DNA of 64,000 bases from Marinoscillum sp964351885 (GTDB lineage Bacteria; Bacteroidota; Bacteroidia; Cytophagales; Cyclobacteriaceae). Location of the stretch: contig CAYGPP010000001.1 in the NCBI GenBank assembly GCA_964351885.1, positions 1 to 64,000 on the forward strand. The letters are read 5' to 3'. The position numbers were made by a program, and so were the translations under genes. The number at the start of each line of letters is the position of its first letter. Positions within the stretch are counted from its first letter, which is position 1. Positions 24,246-34,117 of the stretch are shown piece by piece. The notes under the pieces were generated by a model. It did no database searches. It worked only from the letters and a program-made list of their open reading frames with translations, and had not been told where the DNA came from.

Positions 24246-25889
24246 ATGACAAAACATCTTATTTCGGCACTGCTATTCGTCTTGGTTTTCAATCTCGCGG
24301 GTGCACAAGAATTCACAAGACAAGACACCCTTAGAGGTACAATAGGTGTGGCAAGATCCTGGTGGGATTTACAGCATTACAATTTGTCTGTTACTGTCGA
24401 TACTACAACTAAGTCGATCTCTGGATCCAATACCATCACTTATTTGGTCACTTCTCCCTACCAATCGATGCAAATAGACCTTCAGTCACCTATGGGGATA
24501 GTAAAAGTAATGCAAGAAGGGAAAGAATTGAAGGTTAATCATAACGGAAATGCGCATTTCGTTGAGCTCATTAAAACACAAACCATTGGGTCAACAGAAA
24601 AACTAACAGTCTATTTTGAAGGTAAACCCACTGTAGCTAAGCGAGCTCCGTGGGATGGGGGATTTACTTGGGCGACAGATGATAATGGAAACCCATTCAT
24701 TGCAACTTCCAATCAAGGCATTGGGGCAAGCATTTGGTGGCCATGTAAGGATCACCCTGAAGATGAACCAGAGAATGGAATAATCATGAATTTTACTGTC
24801 CCCCACAACTTAACAGCAGTTGGAAATGGGCGATTGACTAAAGTCAAGAAGGGGAAAGGAACCAAAACTTTTACTTGGGAAGTCAAGAATCCAATTAATA
24901 GCTATGGAGTAAATCTTAACATAGCTGACTATGTCAAGTTTGGAGAAGTTTTCGATGGTGAAAAAGGGAAATTGGATATGACCTATTACGTTCTATCTTA
25001 TAATCTAGAAAAAGCAAAAGAACACTTTAAAGATGCCAAGAGAACTATTGAAGCTTTAGAACATTGGTTTGGGCCATATCCCTTTTATGAAGATGGATAC
25101 AAACTAGTAGAGACACCATATTTGGGAATGGAACATCAGAGCTCAGTCACCTATGGTAATGGATATATGAAAGGCTATAAGGGTAGAGACTTGAGTATGA
25201 CCGGATGGGGCTTGAGGTGGGATTATATCATCATCCATGAGACTGGTCATGAATGGTTTGCCAATAATATTACTTTTAAGGATGCTGCTGACATGTGGGT
25301 GCATGAGAGCTTTACCACTTATTCTGAGTCGCTGTTTACAGAGTATCATTACGGCAAAGAAGCTGGTGCGGAATATGCGAGAGGAACTCGCGCAAGCATT
25401 AGTAACAATGGTACGATGATCGGGTCCTACGGAGTGAATAAAAGAGGAGCCGATCTATACAGCAAAGGGTCTAATGTGCTTCATACACTCCGACAGTGGA
25501 TCAATGACGATGACAAATGGAGGAGCATTTTGAGAGGTCTCAATGAGGAATTTTATCATCAAACCGTAACAACTGCCCAAATCGAAAATTATATTGCCGA
25601 AAAAAGCGGTCTTGATTTGAACAGATTCTTTGATCAATACTTAAGAACCGCTGATGTTCCGGTCTTGGAATACTTTGTAAATGATGGCAAACTGTTATAT
25701 CGATGGAAGAATTGTATAGAGGATTTCGATATGCAAGTGAAAGTATCAATAGGAGAAAAAGGCCATATTATCTCTCCAAGCACAAGTTGGAATTTTCGTT
25801 CAGCAGACATTGAAGTAGTGGCGGGGGAAAGAGTTGTAGTTGATTCAAATTACTATATCTATTCTTCCTTAATAACTGGCGAAAAATAA
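24246..25889 (+). CDS. M1-family zinc metallopeptidase (secreted)
   Basis: The protein has 547 residues with a signal peptide (~1-20, ending AGAQ). The gluzincin motif HETGHEW followed by 18 residues and Glu (HESF) gives the complete HExxH-x18-E zinc site. The substrate-end motif is GMEHQS, a variant of GxMEN. M1 enzymes remove N-terminal residues from peptides; export suggests a role in peptide scavenging in the periplasm or outside. It is followed by a secreted M24 aminopeptidase 63 bases downstream, so the two may act on the same substrates. Confidence 0.92.
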   Translation: MTKHLISALLFVLVFNLAGAQEFTRQDTLRGTIGVARSWWDLQHYNLSVTVDTTTKSISGSNTITYLVTSPYQSMQIDLQSPMGIVKVMQEGKELKVNHNGNAHFVELIKTQTIGSTEKLTVYFEGKPTVAKRAPWDGGFTWATDDNGNPFIATSNQGIGASIWWPCKDHPEDEPENGIIMNFTVPHNLTAVGNGRLTKVKKGKGTKTFTWEVKNPINSYGVNLNIADYVKFGEVFDGEKGKLDMTYYVLSYNLEKAKEHFKDAKRTIEALEHWFGPYPFYEDGYKLVETPYLGMEHQSSVTYGNGYMKGYKGRDLSMTGWGLRWDYIIIHETGHEWFANNITFKDAADMWVHESFTTYSESLFTEYHYGKEAGAEYARGTRASISNNGTMIGSYGVNKRGADLYSKGSNVLHTLRQWINDDDKWRSILRGLNEEFYHQTVTTAQIENYIAEKSGLDLNRFFDQYLRTADVPVLEYFVNDGKLLYRWKNCIEDFDMQVKVSIGEKGHIISPSTSWNFRSADIEVVAGERVVVDSNYYIYSSLITGEK

Positions 25890-25952
25890 ACCTTATAGCG
25901 CTCCATTAGACCTTGGAATTAAGGCCAAATGGAGTGCTCAAATATCCTGACC

Positions 25953-27428
25953 ATGACACGACTCATCCTTTCGATAGTTCTCTTTTTCCCGGCCATAATT
26001 GTTTCCGCACAAGGAAGCACTATTGGAACAGGTGATTTCCTTTCTTCCGATTTTCACAAAGAACGAAGAGCACTTCTTCGAGAAAAAATGCCTAAAAATT
26101 CCGTCTCTGTGTTTTTTGCCAATCCCGTAAGAAATAGGGCAAACGATGTGAGCTACTTCTACCATCAGGATCCTAATTTCTACTACCTGACCGGGCACAA
26201 AGAACCTCATGCTGCACTATTTATCTTCAAAGACAAACAAGACATAGAAGGTGTTTCCTTTGATGAAATCCTATTCGTAAGGGGACATGATGCCTTAAAG
26301 GAACTTTATGAAGGAGGAAGACTCGGCAAAGAAGGAGCCATGAATGCGCTTCAGTTTGAAGTGTCTCTCGAAGGGGAAAGTTTTGATTCATTCAATATTG
26401 ATTTTTCTAGTTTTGACAAGGTGATGTTCTATGATTTCGAAAATGACGTGCGTAATACGGATGAGGTCGGAGATCTGTATGACCTCATTGCGTCTTTCAA
26501 GCAAAAAGTGAATTATGGAAGTAATTCTCTAGAAATCTCCTCTGAAATAAAAGCGAGTAACCTTGATACTGAAGCTCTTGACTTAATCATGCATGAACTT
26601 CGAGGAGTTAAGACGGCTGAAGAAATAGCCCTCATTCGAAAAGCCGTGGACATATCGACTTTGGGACAAAAAGAAGTAATGAAAGCTATTGAACCGGGGA
26701 TGTCTGAGATGGAAATCCAAGGTCTTCATGAATTCATATTCAAAAAATATCAAGCAGAATTTGAAGGTTACCCAAGTATTGTCGGAGCTGGAAACAATGG
26801 TTGTGTGCTTCACTATATAGATAATTACAAGCCCAAGATTGAAGATGGTGAGTTGGTATTAATGGATCTGGGAGCAGAGTATCATGGCTATACGGCTGAT
26901 GTTACACGAACCATTCCCGTGAATGGAACATTTACCAAAGAGCAGAAGCTGATTTATGACTTAGTATATAGTGCGCAAGAAGCAGGCATGAAAGTATGTA
27001 AGGCGGGATCTAGTAAAGACAAAGTGTATCAAGCCACATTAGATATTGTCAATGAGGGGCTGGTAAAACTTGGCTTGTACAAGAGCACCAATGACGAGGA
27101 CGTCATCAATCCGCTAACAGGTAGAAATCGGTATTACCCACATGGGTGCTGCCATCACATCGGACTGGACGTACATGACAAAGGAGAAAGCGAACTTTAT
27201 GAAGCCAACATGGTCATTACGATCGAACCAGGAATCTACATTCCAGAGGGAAGTCCGTGTGATGAAAAATGGTGGGGGATTCCGGTACGGATTGAGGATG
27301 ATTATCTGATAACTGATTTAGGTTGTGAGCTCTTGTCAGATCTTGCTCCACGGGCAAGTGATGACATAGAGAAACTAATGAAAGAGACAAGCCTTTTCAA
27401 CCAATTATCTCTTCCAGTTTTAGACTGA
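25953..27428 (+). CDS. Xaa-Pro aminopeptidase-like M24 peptidase (secreted)
   Basis: The protein has 491 residues starting at the ATG at 25953, which gives a signal peptide ending VSAQ; 8 extra upstream codons in frame are hydrophilic. The N-terminal aminopeptidase P domain is followed by the pita-bread catalytic domain with dimetal ligands: two Asp in LMDLGAEYHGYTADVTRT, His in HHIGLDVHD, and two Glu in ITIEPGIYIPEG and VRIEDDYLIT. All five ligands are present. It would cleave N-terminal residues before proline. Export is unusual for the family in general but common in this phylum. Confidence 0.92.
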   Translation: MTRLILSIVLFFPAIIVSAQGSTIGTGDFLSSDFHKERRALLREKMPKNSVSVFFANPVRNRANDVSYFYHQDPNFYYLTGHKEPHAALFIFKDKQDIEGVSFDEILFVRGHDALKELYEGGRLGKEGAMNALQFEVSLEGESFDSFNIDFSSFDKVMFYDFENDVRNTDEVGDLYDLIASFKQKVNYGSNSLEISSEIKASNLDTEALDLIMHELRGVKTAEEIALIRKAVDISTLGQKEVMKAIEPGMSEMEIQGLHEFIFKKYQAEFEGYPSIVGAGNNGCVLHYIDNYKPKIEDGELVLMDLGAEYHGYTADVTRTIPVNGTFTKEQKLIYDLVYSAQEAGMKVCKAGSSKDKVYQATLDIVNEGLVKLGLYKSTNDEDVINPLTGRNRYYPHGCCHHIGLDVHDKGESELYEANMVITIEPGIYIPEGSPCDEKWWGIPVRIEDDYLITDLGCELLSDLAPRASDDIEKLMKETSLFNQLSLPVLD

Positions 27429-27443
27429 TAGTAAACGAAGTTA

Positions 27444-27848
27444 TTAATCCTGGGGCTGTTCGTCGTTATCGCCTTCTTCTAACTCATCATTAGTCTCAGG
27501 TGATACAACAGGAGCGCTAGTCTCTACTTGAGATTTATCATAGAGTTTTGCCTTATATAGCATCACCTCCTCTTCTGCCTTTTTGAGCTTTGTTCGTAAA
27601 TCGAACATTTGAATATTCTCGATAACCCATTCGATTGTCATCAAGGAGCCCAAGAAAAGAAACGTACCCATCAAATAATAAGGGATGTACTTTAAACTCC
27701 AGAAATTCGAGCCTGATTGAGAAAAGAGGTTAGAATAAAACTTCTCTTTATAAGATTCCATATTGAGCAGTATCTCCAATCCAAAGATTAGCACCAGCAG
27801 TACCGCAACTATATAAATGGGGTAAAAAATAAGCTTGAATTTTTTCAT
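27444..27848 (-). CDS. Hypothetical membrane protein with coiled coil
   Basis: The protein has 134 residues: two membrane helices (~8-28, ~50-72), then a coiled coil (DLRTKLKKAEEEVMLYKAKL) and a very acidic tail (TNDELEEGDNDEQPQD). I do not recognise a family. It lies 71 bases after the ABC exporter gene on the same strand, and tail-to-tail with the M24 gene. Confidence 0.7.
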   Translation of the reverse strand: MKKFKLIFYPIYIVAVLLVLIFGLEILLNMESYKEKFYSNLFSQSGSNFWSLKYIPYYLMGTFLFLGSLMTIEWVIENIQMFDLRTKLKKAEEEVMLYKAKLYDKSQVETSAPVVSPETNDELEEGDNDEQPQD

Positions 27849-27919
27849 CTTCTACTTTGATCTGGAGTGAAAAGTTAGCTAAATAATTGATTTCTCCTCA
27901 CTGTCTATGGACGAACGGG

Positions 27920-29740
27920 TTAAAAAGTCTGTAATTCGGTAAGCTGCTGGTATAGACCTGACTCCCTAATTAACTTTTCGTGAGTTCCTTTTCCAACTAT
28001 CTTGCCATTTTCCATTAGAATAATTTCATCAGCGTCCTTTATCGTAGAAATCTTATGACTAATAATCAACGCAGTTCTATCCTTAATTACTGACAACAAC
28101 GCCTGCTTAACAGCCATTTCTGATTTGGCGTCCAATGAAGAAGTCGCCTCATCCAAAATAAGAATTGGAGGGTCTTCAAGAATCGCCCGTGCTATTGTAA
28201 TCCGCTGCTTTTCCCCACCAGATAGCTTATCTCCAGCATCACCAACAAAAGTGTCATAGCCATCTAATAAGCTCGAAATGAAGCCATGAGCGTTGGCCTT
28301 CTTGGCGGCCTTCTCGATTGTCTCTCTAGAAACATTTTCTCTACCAAAAGCGATATTATTGGCTATCGTGTCATTGAATAAAATCGGGTGCTGAAATACA
28401 TATCCCACCAGCTTTCTCCAGCTTTCTTTACGGAGCGTATTTAGTTCAGACCCATCGACAAGAATTTGTCCCGAACTAGCTTTCTGAAATCCGCATAACA
28501 AATCCACAAGTGTAGATTTTCCGCTTCCTGATGCCCCGACTAACGCAATAATTTTTCCTTTGGGGATTTCAAATGATACCTTTCGAAGTACTTCGTTTTG
28601 ATCATAACTGAAACTCAAAGCTTCAATCCTGATGCCGTGCTCCAGAGTGCTCTTTTGAATTTTACCCGAATCATGGTCGTCCAAAATAGTATCATCGATG
28701 ATTTCAAACACGCGCTCACTTGCTACCAAACCTCTTGTAATCTGATTTACGGATACGGCAATCGCCTTTGCAGGAATAAGAACTTGAGAAAATATGATTA
28801 AAAACCCAATGAACTGTGCCGCTCCTAATGTTGCATTTGCACCCAACACCATGTTCCCACCTATGAGCAACAGCAAGCAGAGAACTGCCGTGCCAATGAT
28901 TTCCGATATAGGAGACGCAAGGTTTGATTTCTTCGCAATCTGAAAAACTCCTTTGGCATAACCCTCGACTTCTGTTTCAAACCTTTTTTTCATTTGAGCT
29001 TGCGCAGAAAAGGCCTTGATTATTCGGTTACCGCTAATCGTCTCGTCCATGATACTTGATATTCTCCCCATAGACTTCTGGGATTTCAAAGACCATTTCT
29101 TTATCCTCCTCGCAATCAAGGAAACCGAAAATCCAGTGACAGGCGCAAGTAAAAGTGTATAAAGTGTCAATTCTACAGAGATGCTAATGAGGACGATAAA
29201 GTACCCCACAATCAACAGCGGGTCTTTAATTATCACTTTCAATGCATTCACGACAGTTTGCTCTACTTCTTGCAAGTCATTCGTCACTCTTGAAATCAAG
29301 TCCCCTTTCCTCTGCGAGGTTAAGTATTGAATTTTTGCTGTAAGAATCCCCTGATACGCCGCATTTCGAAAGTTCTGGATCACTTTAACTCTGACTTGAG
29401 CCAGTAAAATCTGTGAACTATATCTAAATAGATTGGCCAGCAACACAGAAATTACCATCAATCCACAGATATAATAGAGTGCCGTTATGTTTCCTTCTTC
29501 GGAAATTAATTGGTTGAGGTAATGGTAAAAAGTGTCTTTGAAGTAGGATAGGCTAAAACTCCATTCTGGAAAGTTCACCTGCCTCAATTCACCTTGATCA
29601 AAGAGAACTTGGAGCAATGGAATCAATGACGTAAGATTTAAAACACCGAATAGCGTTGCGCCGAGAACGAGCAGTAAATAGCCCAAGGACTTAAACCCTA
29701 ATGGTCTTGCAAAACCCAGAATGCGGAGAAAGCTCTTCAT
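27920..29740 (-). CDS. MsbA-type ABC exporter (fused permease and ATPase)
   Basis: The protein has 606 residues starting at the ATG at 29740, which overlaps the upstream stop as TAATG; a longer frame adds 11 residues from inside the previous gene. Six membrane helices (~1-320) precede the ATPase with Walker A GASGSGKST, the ABC signature LSGGEKQR, Walker B ILILDEATSSLD and a late His in ALIISHKIST. The class includes lipid A flippases and drug exporters. Coupling to a capsule/gliding-type outer-membrane barrel gene suggests an envelope substrate. Confidence 0.93.
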   Translation of the reverse strand: MKSFLRILGFARPLGFKSLGYLLLVLGATLFGVLNLTSLIPLLQVLFDQGELRQVNFPEWSFSLSYFKDTFYHYLNQLISEEGNITALYYICGLMVISVLLANLFRYSSQILLAQVRVKVIQNFRNAAYQGILTAKIQYLTSQRKGDLISRVTNDLQEVEQTVVNALKVIIKDPLLIVGYFIVLISISVELTLYTLLLAPVTGFSVSLIARRIKKWSLKSQKSMGRISSIMDETISGNRIIKAFSAQAQMKKRFETEVEGYAKGVFQIAKKSNLASPISEIIGTAVLCLLLLIGGNMVLGANATLGAAQFIGFLIIFSQVLIPAKAIAVSVNQITRGLVASERVFEIIDDTILDDHDSGKIQKSTLEHGIRIEALSFSYDQNEVLRKVSFEIPKGKIIALVGASGSGKSTLVDLLCGFQKASSGQILVDGSELNTLRKESWRKLVGYVFQHPILFNDTIANNIAFGRENVSRETIEKAAKKANAHGFISSLLDGYDTFVGDAGDKLSGGEKQRITIARAILEDPPILILDEATSSLDAKSEMAVKQALLSVIKDRTALIISHKISTIKDADEIILMENGKIVGKGTHEKLIRESGLYQQLTELQTF

Positions 29741-31386
29741 TAAAATAGATAACTCCTGTACGGAAAATTCCATCGGTAAGTCACCCTGAAGATGTTGGAT
29801 TGCTCATCTAAAACACTTGAAGATTCCTCTCTATGTGTGAAGTTTAGATCAAGCTCCATATTGTGTAACAATTCATAGGTTGCTCTTACCTGAATCATTG
29901 TTAGGTCTGTCTCATCTCCCTGAAACATATCATTACCATAGTCGCCAGGTCGATTGCTAGGCAAATAAGTCTCCAAAATATCCCTTCCATAACTCAAGCC
30001 ATCTTCGTCATTTCCATATTTGGCTATCAGTAACTCTCCAAAAATGGTCAGTTTGGGTATTGGCCGATAATTAATAGCCAACAATACCTCCCTGAAATTT
30101 GCTCCTAGAGGATGTGCTAATACTTGATTGTAATGGCTGTATGAAGAATAATTAGTTTCATGCCCATAGACATATGGTCGGACTTTGTTGAGTTCAGCTT
30201 GAAGATTGAGACTTGAAATTCCAAGGGCATCAAAGTACTTCGCACCAAGTTGGAAGCCTTGCTTATTGCCCCACCAGCCACTATTGCTGAATACCTCACT
30301 GACTATCAACTCGTCTATTACCAACTGCCCGTAGAGGGACACGCTGTTCCAAAGATTCCACTTGGCATCAAGACCAAGGATTACATTATCCGAACTCCCG
30401 TCTTGCTGCTCCAGAGCACGATAAAACATCAAAGGATTGAAATAGCTCGCCTTCATCTGACCAGTAGAATCACCGTAAATCACAGATTCAAATAGGCCAA
30501 TCGTCAGATTAGGAGTTGCCTGAATACTCAAATGATGCATTGCAAGTTGTTTTTTGGGAAAAGCGCCTGTTCCTTGCAAGCCGAAAGTTCCTCCACGAGT
30601 TTCACCAATTAACTGTGCAAAAATATTGGTGTATTGAATCTTCCAAATCTGAATATTCAACTTCAAGAACGGATAATTATTTCCAAAATCTGATAGAATC
30701 AATGACCTTCTTCCATCACCAATAAAGTGCTTTCCATACCCGAATTGGGCACCTATATGCTTCGAGACATTGATATCCACATAAGCCTGTGCCCTTAAAA
30801 AATCTACTCCTGTATCATTATATTGTTTCCAAAAACCTTCATACGGCACGCCCAAAGTCGAATCGGTAACTGCTTGTACATAGCCAGCATATCGTGCCTG
30901 ATTCTCCGTTAATAGTGTATAAAAACTCACTTTACTGTCAATCGTACCGCGAATCTCAAGACCTCTGTAGTTTTCGAATAATAAGTCCTGTCCTTCCTCT
31001 CGGCCAGCACCTAGGACTACCACAGGGTTTACATGCAAATCAAAATCTTCATTTCTTACTCGAAAAGCATCCGCTGGATACTTGAAAAAACGCCCAAATA
31101 ATGGGTTTTCATTGACCAAAGAGCTATCGTGATATTCAGCAGTTTCGTTAATCACATAGTTCGTTTCAGACGAATTTGATAGTTTAACATCACTTTCAAG
31201 TTTTGATAAGTAAGTGGCAAAACTTCTTCTCGAAATAGGCTTTACAGAAGTAAAAAAGCCAGCACTACTCTGAGTATCCCAGCGATCAAGTGTTCTGTAA
31301 GCTGAGCTATTTAAAGGAACGTCTGTGCTTTGTGCACCTAACCCACTGATGATCAGCGAAACAAATAGAAAAGAAACGTATCTCAC
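29740..31386 (-). CDS. Outer-membrane barrel, Wzi/RemB-like
   Basis: The protein has 548 residues. The signal peptide ends GLGAQ and the mature part is a long beta-barrel with alternating hydrophobic strands, closing with an aromatic tail (WNFPYRSYLF). Blocks such as GYGKHFIGDGRRSLILSDFG and ASYFNPLMFYRALEQQDG match the family annotated as capsule-assembly Wzi or gliding-motility RemB in Bacteroidota. The start is GTG at 31386; no ATG fits the signal peptide. It could anchor surface polysaccharide or assist motility; which one is not decidable here. The ABC exporter gene overlaps its stop. Confidence 0.8.
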   Translation of the reverse strand: MRYVSFLFVSLIISGLGAQSTDVPLNSSAYRTLDRWDTQSSAGFFTSVKPISRRSFATYLSKLESDVKLSNSSETNYVINETAEYHDSSLVNENPLFGRFFKYPADAFRVRNEDFDLHVNPVVVLGAGREEGQDLLFENYRGLEIRGTIDSKVSFYTLLTENQARYAGYVQAVTDSTLGVPYEGFWKQYNDTGVDFLRAQAYVDINVSKHIGAQFGYGKHFIGDGRRSLILSDFGNNYPFLKLNIQIWKIQYTNIFAQLIGETRGGTFGLQGTGAFPKKQLAMHHLSIQATPNLTIGLFESVIYGDSTGQMKASYFNPLMFYRALEQQDGSSDNVILGLDAKWNLWNSVSLYGQLVIDELIVSEVFSNSGWWGNKQGFQLGAKYFDALGISSLNLQAELNKVRPYVYGHETNYSSYSHYNQVLAHPLGANFREVLLAINYRPIPKLTIFGELLIAKYGNDEDGLSYGRDILETYLPSNRPGDYGNDMFQGDETDLTMIQVRATYELLHNMELDLNFTHREESSSVLDEQSNIFRVTYRWNFPYRSYLF

Positions 31387-31390
31387 TCTG

Positions 31391-31398
31391 CAAAAATA
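31391..31398 (-). promoter_or_regulatory. -7 box of the Wzi/RemB-like gene
   Basis: TATTTTTG on the minus strand matches TAnnTTTG exactly and ends 4 bases before the GTG start at 31386. The -33 position is weak. If used, the mRNA would have almost no leader. Confidence 0.4.
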
Positions 31399-31412
31399 TT
31401 AAAAAAGGTGCT

Positions 31413-31443
31413 TTTGTTAATCGTGGAATTTACTCTATCTTTG
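31413..31443 (+). promoter_or_regulatory. Promoter of the L31 gene
   Basis: TTTG (31413-31416), exactly 19 bases, then TATCTTTG (31436-31443): a full match to the Bacteroidota consensus. It lies 32 bases upstream of the L31 ATG and is the best promoter in the window. Confidence 0.82.
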
Positions 31444-31475
31444 CATTCCTTTTTAAGAAAAGCATTAAAGAAATT

Positions 31476-31724
31476 ATGAAAAAAGACATACATCCAGAAT
31501 ACAAAGAGGTTGTCTTTCTTGACACAACAAGTGATTTTAAATTCATCACACGTTCAACTATGACGAGTGAGGAAACAATCAAGTGGGAAGATGGTAACGA
31601 ATATCCATTAGTGAAAATAGAAGTAAGTTCTGCTTCACACCCTTTCTACACGGGCAAGAAAATATTCCTCGATACCGCTGGTAGAGTTGAGAAATTCAAC
31701 AAGAAATACAAAAAGAGCAAGTAA
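31476..31724 (+). CDS. rpmE2: 50S ribosomal protein L31 type B
   Basis: The protein has 82 residues: MKKDIHPEYKEVVFLDTTSD at the start and HPFYTGKKIFLDTAGRVEKF near the end are type B L31. The zinc-binding Cys pairs of type A are absent, so this is the zinc-independent form. It has a strong own promoter and terminator. Confidence 0.96.
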   Translation: MKKDIHPEYKEVVFLDTTSDFKFITRSTMTSEETIKWEDGNEYPLVKIEVSSASHPFYTGKKIFLDTAGRVEKFNKKYKKSK

Positions 31725-31748
31725 GACGTTCTTTTATAGAAGTACATC

Positions 31749-31786
31749 AAAGTCTTCGGGGTATTCCCTGAAGACTTTTTTATTTT
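31749..31786 (+). terminator. Rho-independent terminator after L31
   Basis: AAAGTCTTC (31749-31757) pairs with GAAGACTTT (31770-31778), extended by GGG/CCC inside and followed by a T-rich run. It sits 7 bases before the next start codon, so the GlmU-like gene must have a separate promoter or depend on read-through. Confidence 0.88.
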
Positions 31787-31792
31787 AGCCAT

Positions 31793-32983
31793 ATGAGCCT
31801 TCACTTTGTAGAACAACCCAACGCACACCGCCAACTACTTCCCCTTACCTATACTCGCCCAATCGCTGATTTGCGGGTTGGTATTCTCACGATTGCCCAA
31901 AAGTGGAGCGCACGGTTAAATGAAAAAGAGATCAGCTTCCACAGCGAAAAATATCTCCAGCAGAAGTTTAAGGAAAAACCAGCGGATCAGAAGGCTTTCT
32001 GGATTGTTAACGGGCTCTTGCCAACCAACAATTTAGTCTCCGCAATCTTACACCTCCAAAAAGGGGAGGCTCTTTCAGTTGACAATCAAATAATTGCGGC
32101 TAGAGGAGAGCGGAGCCCAATTAACGAAGAAAGTATCTACCATCAAATTCCTTTCGGAAATAGCATCAGCCAAATCAGTTACTCCTGGGATATTTTTAGC
32201 TTGAATGGACAAGAGATTCGCAGTGACTATGAGTTGATCACATCAGGCAGAACAAGCCAGCCACTCAACGATCCGCATACCAAAACTTACGGATCGAATA
32301 TCTTTCTAGAAGAGGGAGCATCGGTTAAAGCTGCCATCTTAAATGCCGAAAGTGGCCCCATTTATATTGGGAAGAATACTAAAATTGAAGAGGGGGCTAT
32401 CATTAGGGGGCCTTTTGGGGTAGGAAAAGGCTGCACTATCAAAATAGGGGCAAAAATACGAGAGAATACATCAGCTGGTCCACATTGTAATTTGGGGGGT
32501 GAAATATCCAATGTCGTATTCTGGGGGTATAGTAATAAGGGTCACGACGGGTTCTTGGGGAATGCCGTATTAGGAGAATGGTGTAATCTCGGAGCAGATA
32601 CCAACAATTCTAACCTTAAAAACAATTACGATCCTGTAAGAATGTGGGATTATGCTTCTTCCAAATTCATTCACACTGGGCTACAGTTTTGTGGACTAGT
32701 AATGGGTGATCACAGTAAATGTGGAATCAATACTATGTTTAATACTGGCACCACTGTAGGTGTTGCCGCTAACATATTCGGTGAAGGTTTTCCGCGCAAT
32801 ATTATTCCCTCATTTGCTTGGGGTGGAGCTAGCGGCTTTGTCACTCACCAACCCAGAAAAGCTTTTATTACTGCAGATATTGTGATGCAGCGAAGAAAAT
32901 TAACCCTTACGGAAGAAGATAAAGGTATCCTAAATCATATCTTTGAATCATCTGCACAATATCGTGTGTGGGAGATCAAATAA
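31793..32983 (+). CDS. GlmU-like sugar nucleotidyltransferase family protein
   Basis: The protein has 396 residues. The N-terminal region (PLTYTRPIADLRVGILTIAQ) is a reduced nucleotidyltransferase-like part. From ~165 on there is a left-handed beta-helix of hexapeptide repeats (ILNAESGPIYIGKNTKIEEG, IIRGPFGVGKGCTIKIGAKI), ending with GDHSKCGINTMFNTGTTVGV. The canonical GlmU loop LAAGxGTRM is absent, so the substrate and even activity are uncertain. The family is widespread in Bacteroidota. The holB gene follows after 6 bases. Confidence 0.85.
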   Translation: MSLHFVEQPNAHRQLLPLTYTRPIADLRVGILTIAQKWSARLNEKEISFHSEKYLQQKFKEKPADQKAFWIVNGLLPTNNLVSAILHLQKGEALSVDNQIIAARGERSPINEESIYHQIPFGNSISQISYSWDIFSLNGQEIRSDYELITSGRTSQPLNDPHTKTYGSNIFLEEGASVKAAILNAESGPIYIGKNTKIEEGAIIRGPFGVGKGCTIKIGAKIRENTSAGPHCNLGGEISNVVFWGYSNKGHDGFLGNAVLGEWCNLGADTNNSNLKNNYDPVRMWDYASSKFIHTGLQFCGLVMGDHSKCGINTMFNTGTTVGVAANIFGEGFPRNIIPSFAWGGASGFVTHQPRKAFITADIVMQRRKLTLTEEDKGILNHIFESSAQYRVWEIK

Positions 32984-32989
32984 GTCCTT

Positions 32990-34117
32990 ATGCAATTCGC
33001 TGATATTCCTGGCTTAGACCATCTGAAATCTTCATTGATTGCTTCCTATCGCAACAATCATATCGCACACGCACAGCTATTCAATGGCTCTGAGGGTGGA
33101 GCAGGGCTGCCATTGGCGCTAGCATTTGCCAAATATCTTTTATGTGTAAACAAAGGCGAAAGCGACGCTTGTGGTGAGTGTCCAAATTGTCAAAAAGCGA
33201 GCCGATTCGTACACCCAGACGTACACTTCATTTTCCCAAAGCCTTCTGCACCCAAAGCAAGCGATTATGATAAAATCAATGCAGACACTCTTAAAAAGTG
33301 GCGGACATTTGCCGTGGAACAACCCTATGCCAACATAGATGATTGGGCACGATACAATGGTTATGAAAATAAAAACTTACTAATCTCTAAAGAAGATAGT
33401 CGAAATATCATCAAGACAGTCAGCATGAAGTCTTTTGAAGGAGACTTCAAAATACTGATCATTTGGTATCCAGAGATGATGAATCCCGCCAGTGCCAATG
33501 GGATTCTCAAAGTATTGGAAGAGCCCCCAACTAAGACTATTTATCTTCTAGTCAACTATGCTTATGATAATCTTTTGGGAACGATTAAATCCAGAACACA
33601 GATGTTCAATGTCGCTCCGTTTAGCGATGAAAGCATAGCGCAACTATTGATTGAAGAAAAACAACTCGCACCAGATACTGCTCAAAAGATTGCAAGGATG
33701 TCCGGAGGCAGTATGGGCAAAGCTATTCACGAACTAGAAAACGCGGATAATCTGGCCTATGAGTCCTTTAGAAACTGGATGCAGCTTTGTCTTAAGAGTG
33801 ATTTCACTTCTTTGGCAAAAGCCACAGATGAGTTCGCTGGCTCATCAAAGCCACAACAACGAAATCAGTTAGAGTTTTCAATCTCACTTATTCGAGATGC
33901 AATTCTATCACAAGCAGGTGATTGCGGCTTAGTTCGCAGAGAAGGCGCCGAAGGAGAGTTTATTACAAAATTTGGTGGTTACGCATCCCTAGCTACCCTA
34001 GAAAAAATCTATCAATTGATAGGTCAAGCCATTGGTCACCTTGGTAGAAATGCAAGTGCCAAAATCACCTTCCTGAACCTTTCTCTTCAGTGTAGCAAAC
34101 TCCTGCGATCTCAATGA
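32990..34117 (+). CDS. holB: DNA polymerase III delta' subunit-like clamp-loader protein
   Basis: The protein has 375 residues. AAA+ region: IPGLDHLKSSLIASYRNNHI, a degenerate P-loop (NGSEGGAGLPLALAFAKYLL), the zinc module CGECPNCQK with an upstream Cys, and the sensor stretch NGILKVLEEPPTKTIYLLVN. Delta' is an ATP-inactive clamp-loader subunit, which fits the degraded P-loop. The stop overlaps the next ATG as ATGA, starting a chain of overlapping genes to hemC. Confidence 0.9.
   Translation: MQFADIPGLDHLKSSLIASYRNNHIAHAQLFNGSEGGAGLPLALAFAKYLLCVNKGESDACGECPNCQKASRFVHPDVHFIFPKPSAPKASDYDKINADTLKKWRTFAVEQPYANIDDWARYNGYENKNLLISKEDSRNIIKTVSMKSFEGDFKILIIWYPEMMNPASANGILKVLEEPPTKTIYLLVNYAYDNLLGTIKSRTQMFNVAPFSDESIAQLLIEEKQLAPDTAQKIARMSGGSMGKAIHELENADNLAYESFRNWMQLCLKSDFTSLAKATDEFAGSSKPQQRNQLEFSISLIRDAILSQAGDCGLVRREGAEGEFITKFGGYASLATLEKIYQLIGQAIGHLGRNASAKITFLNLSLQCSKLLRSQ

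Noticed and set aside
31749..31786. Possible riboswitch before the GlmU-like gene
   Set aside because: A simple terminator hairpin after L31 explains it; no additional conserved structure seen.
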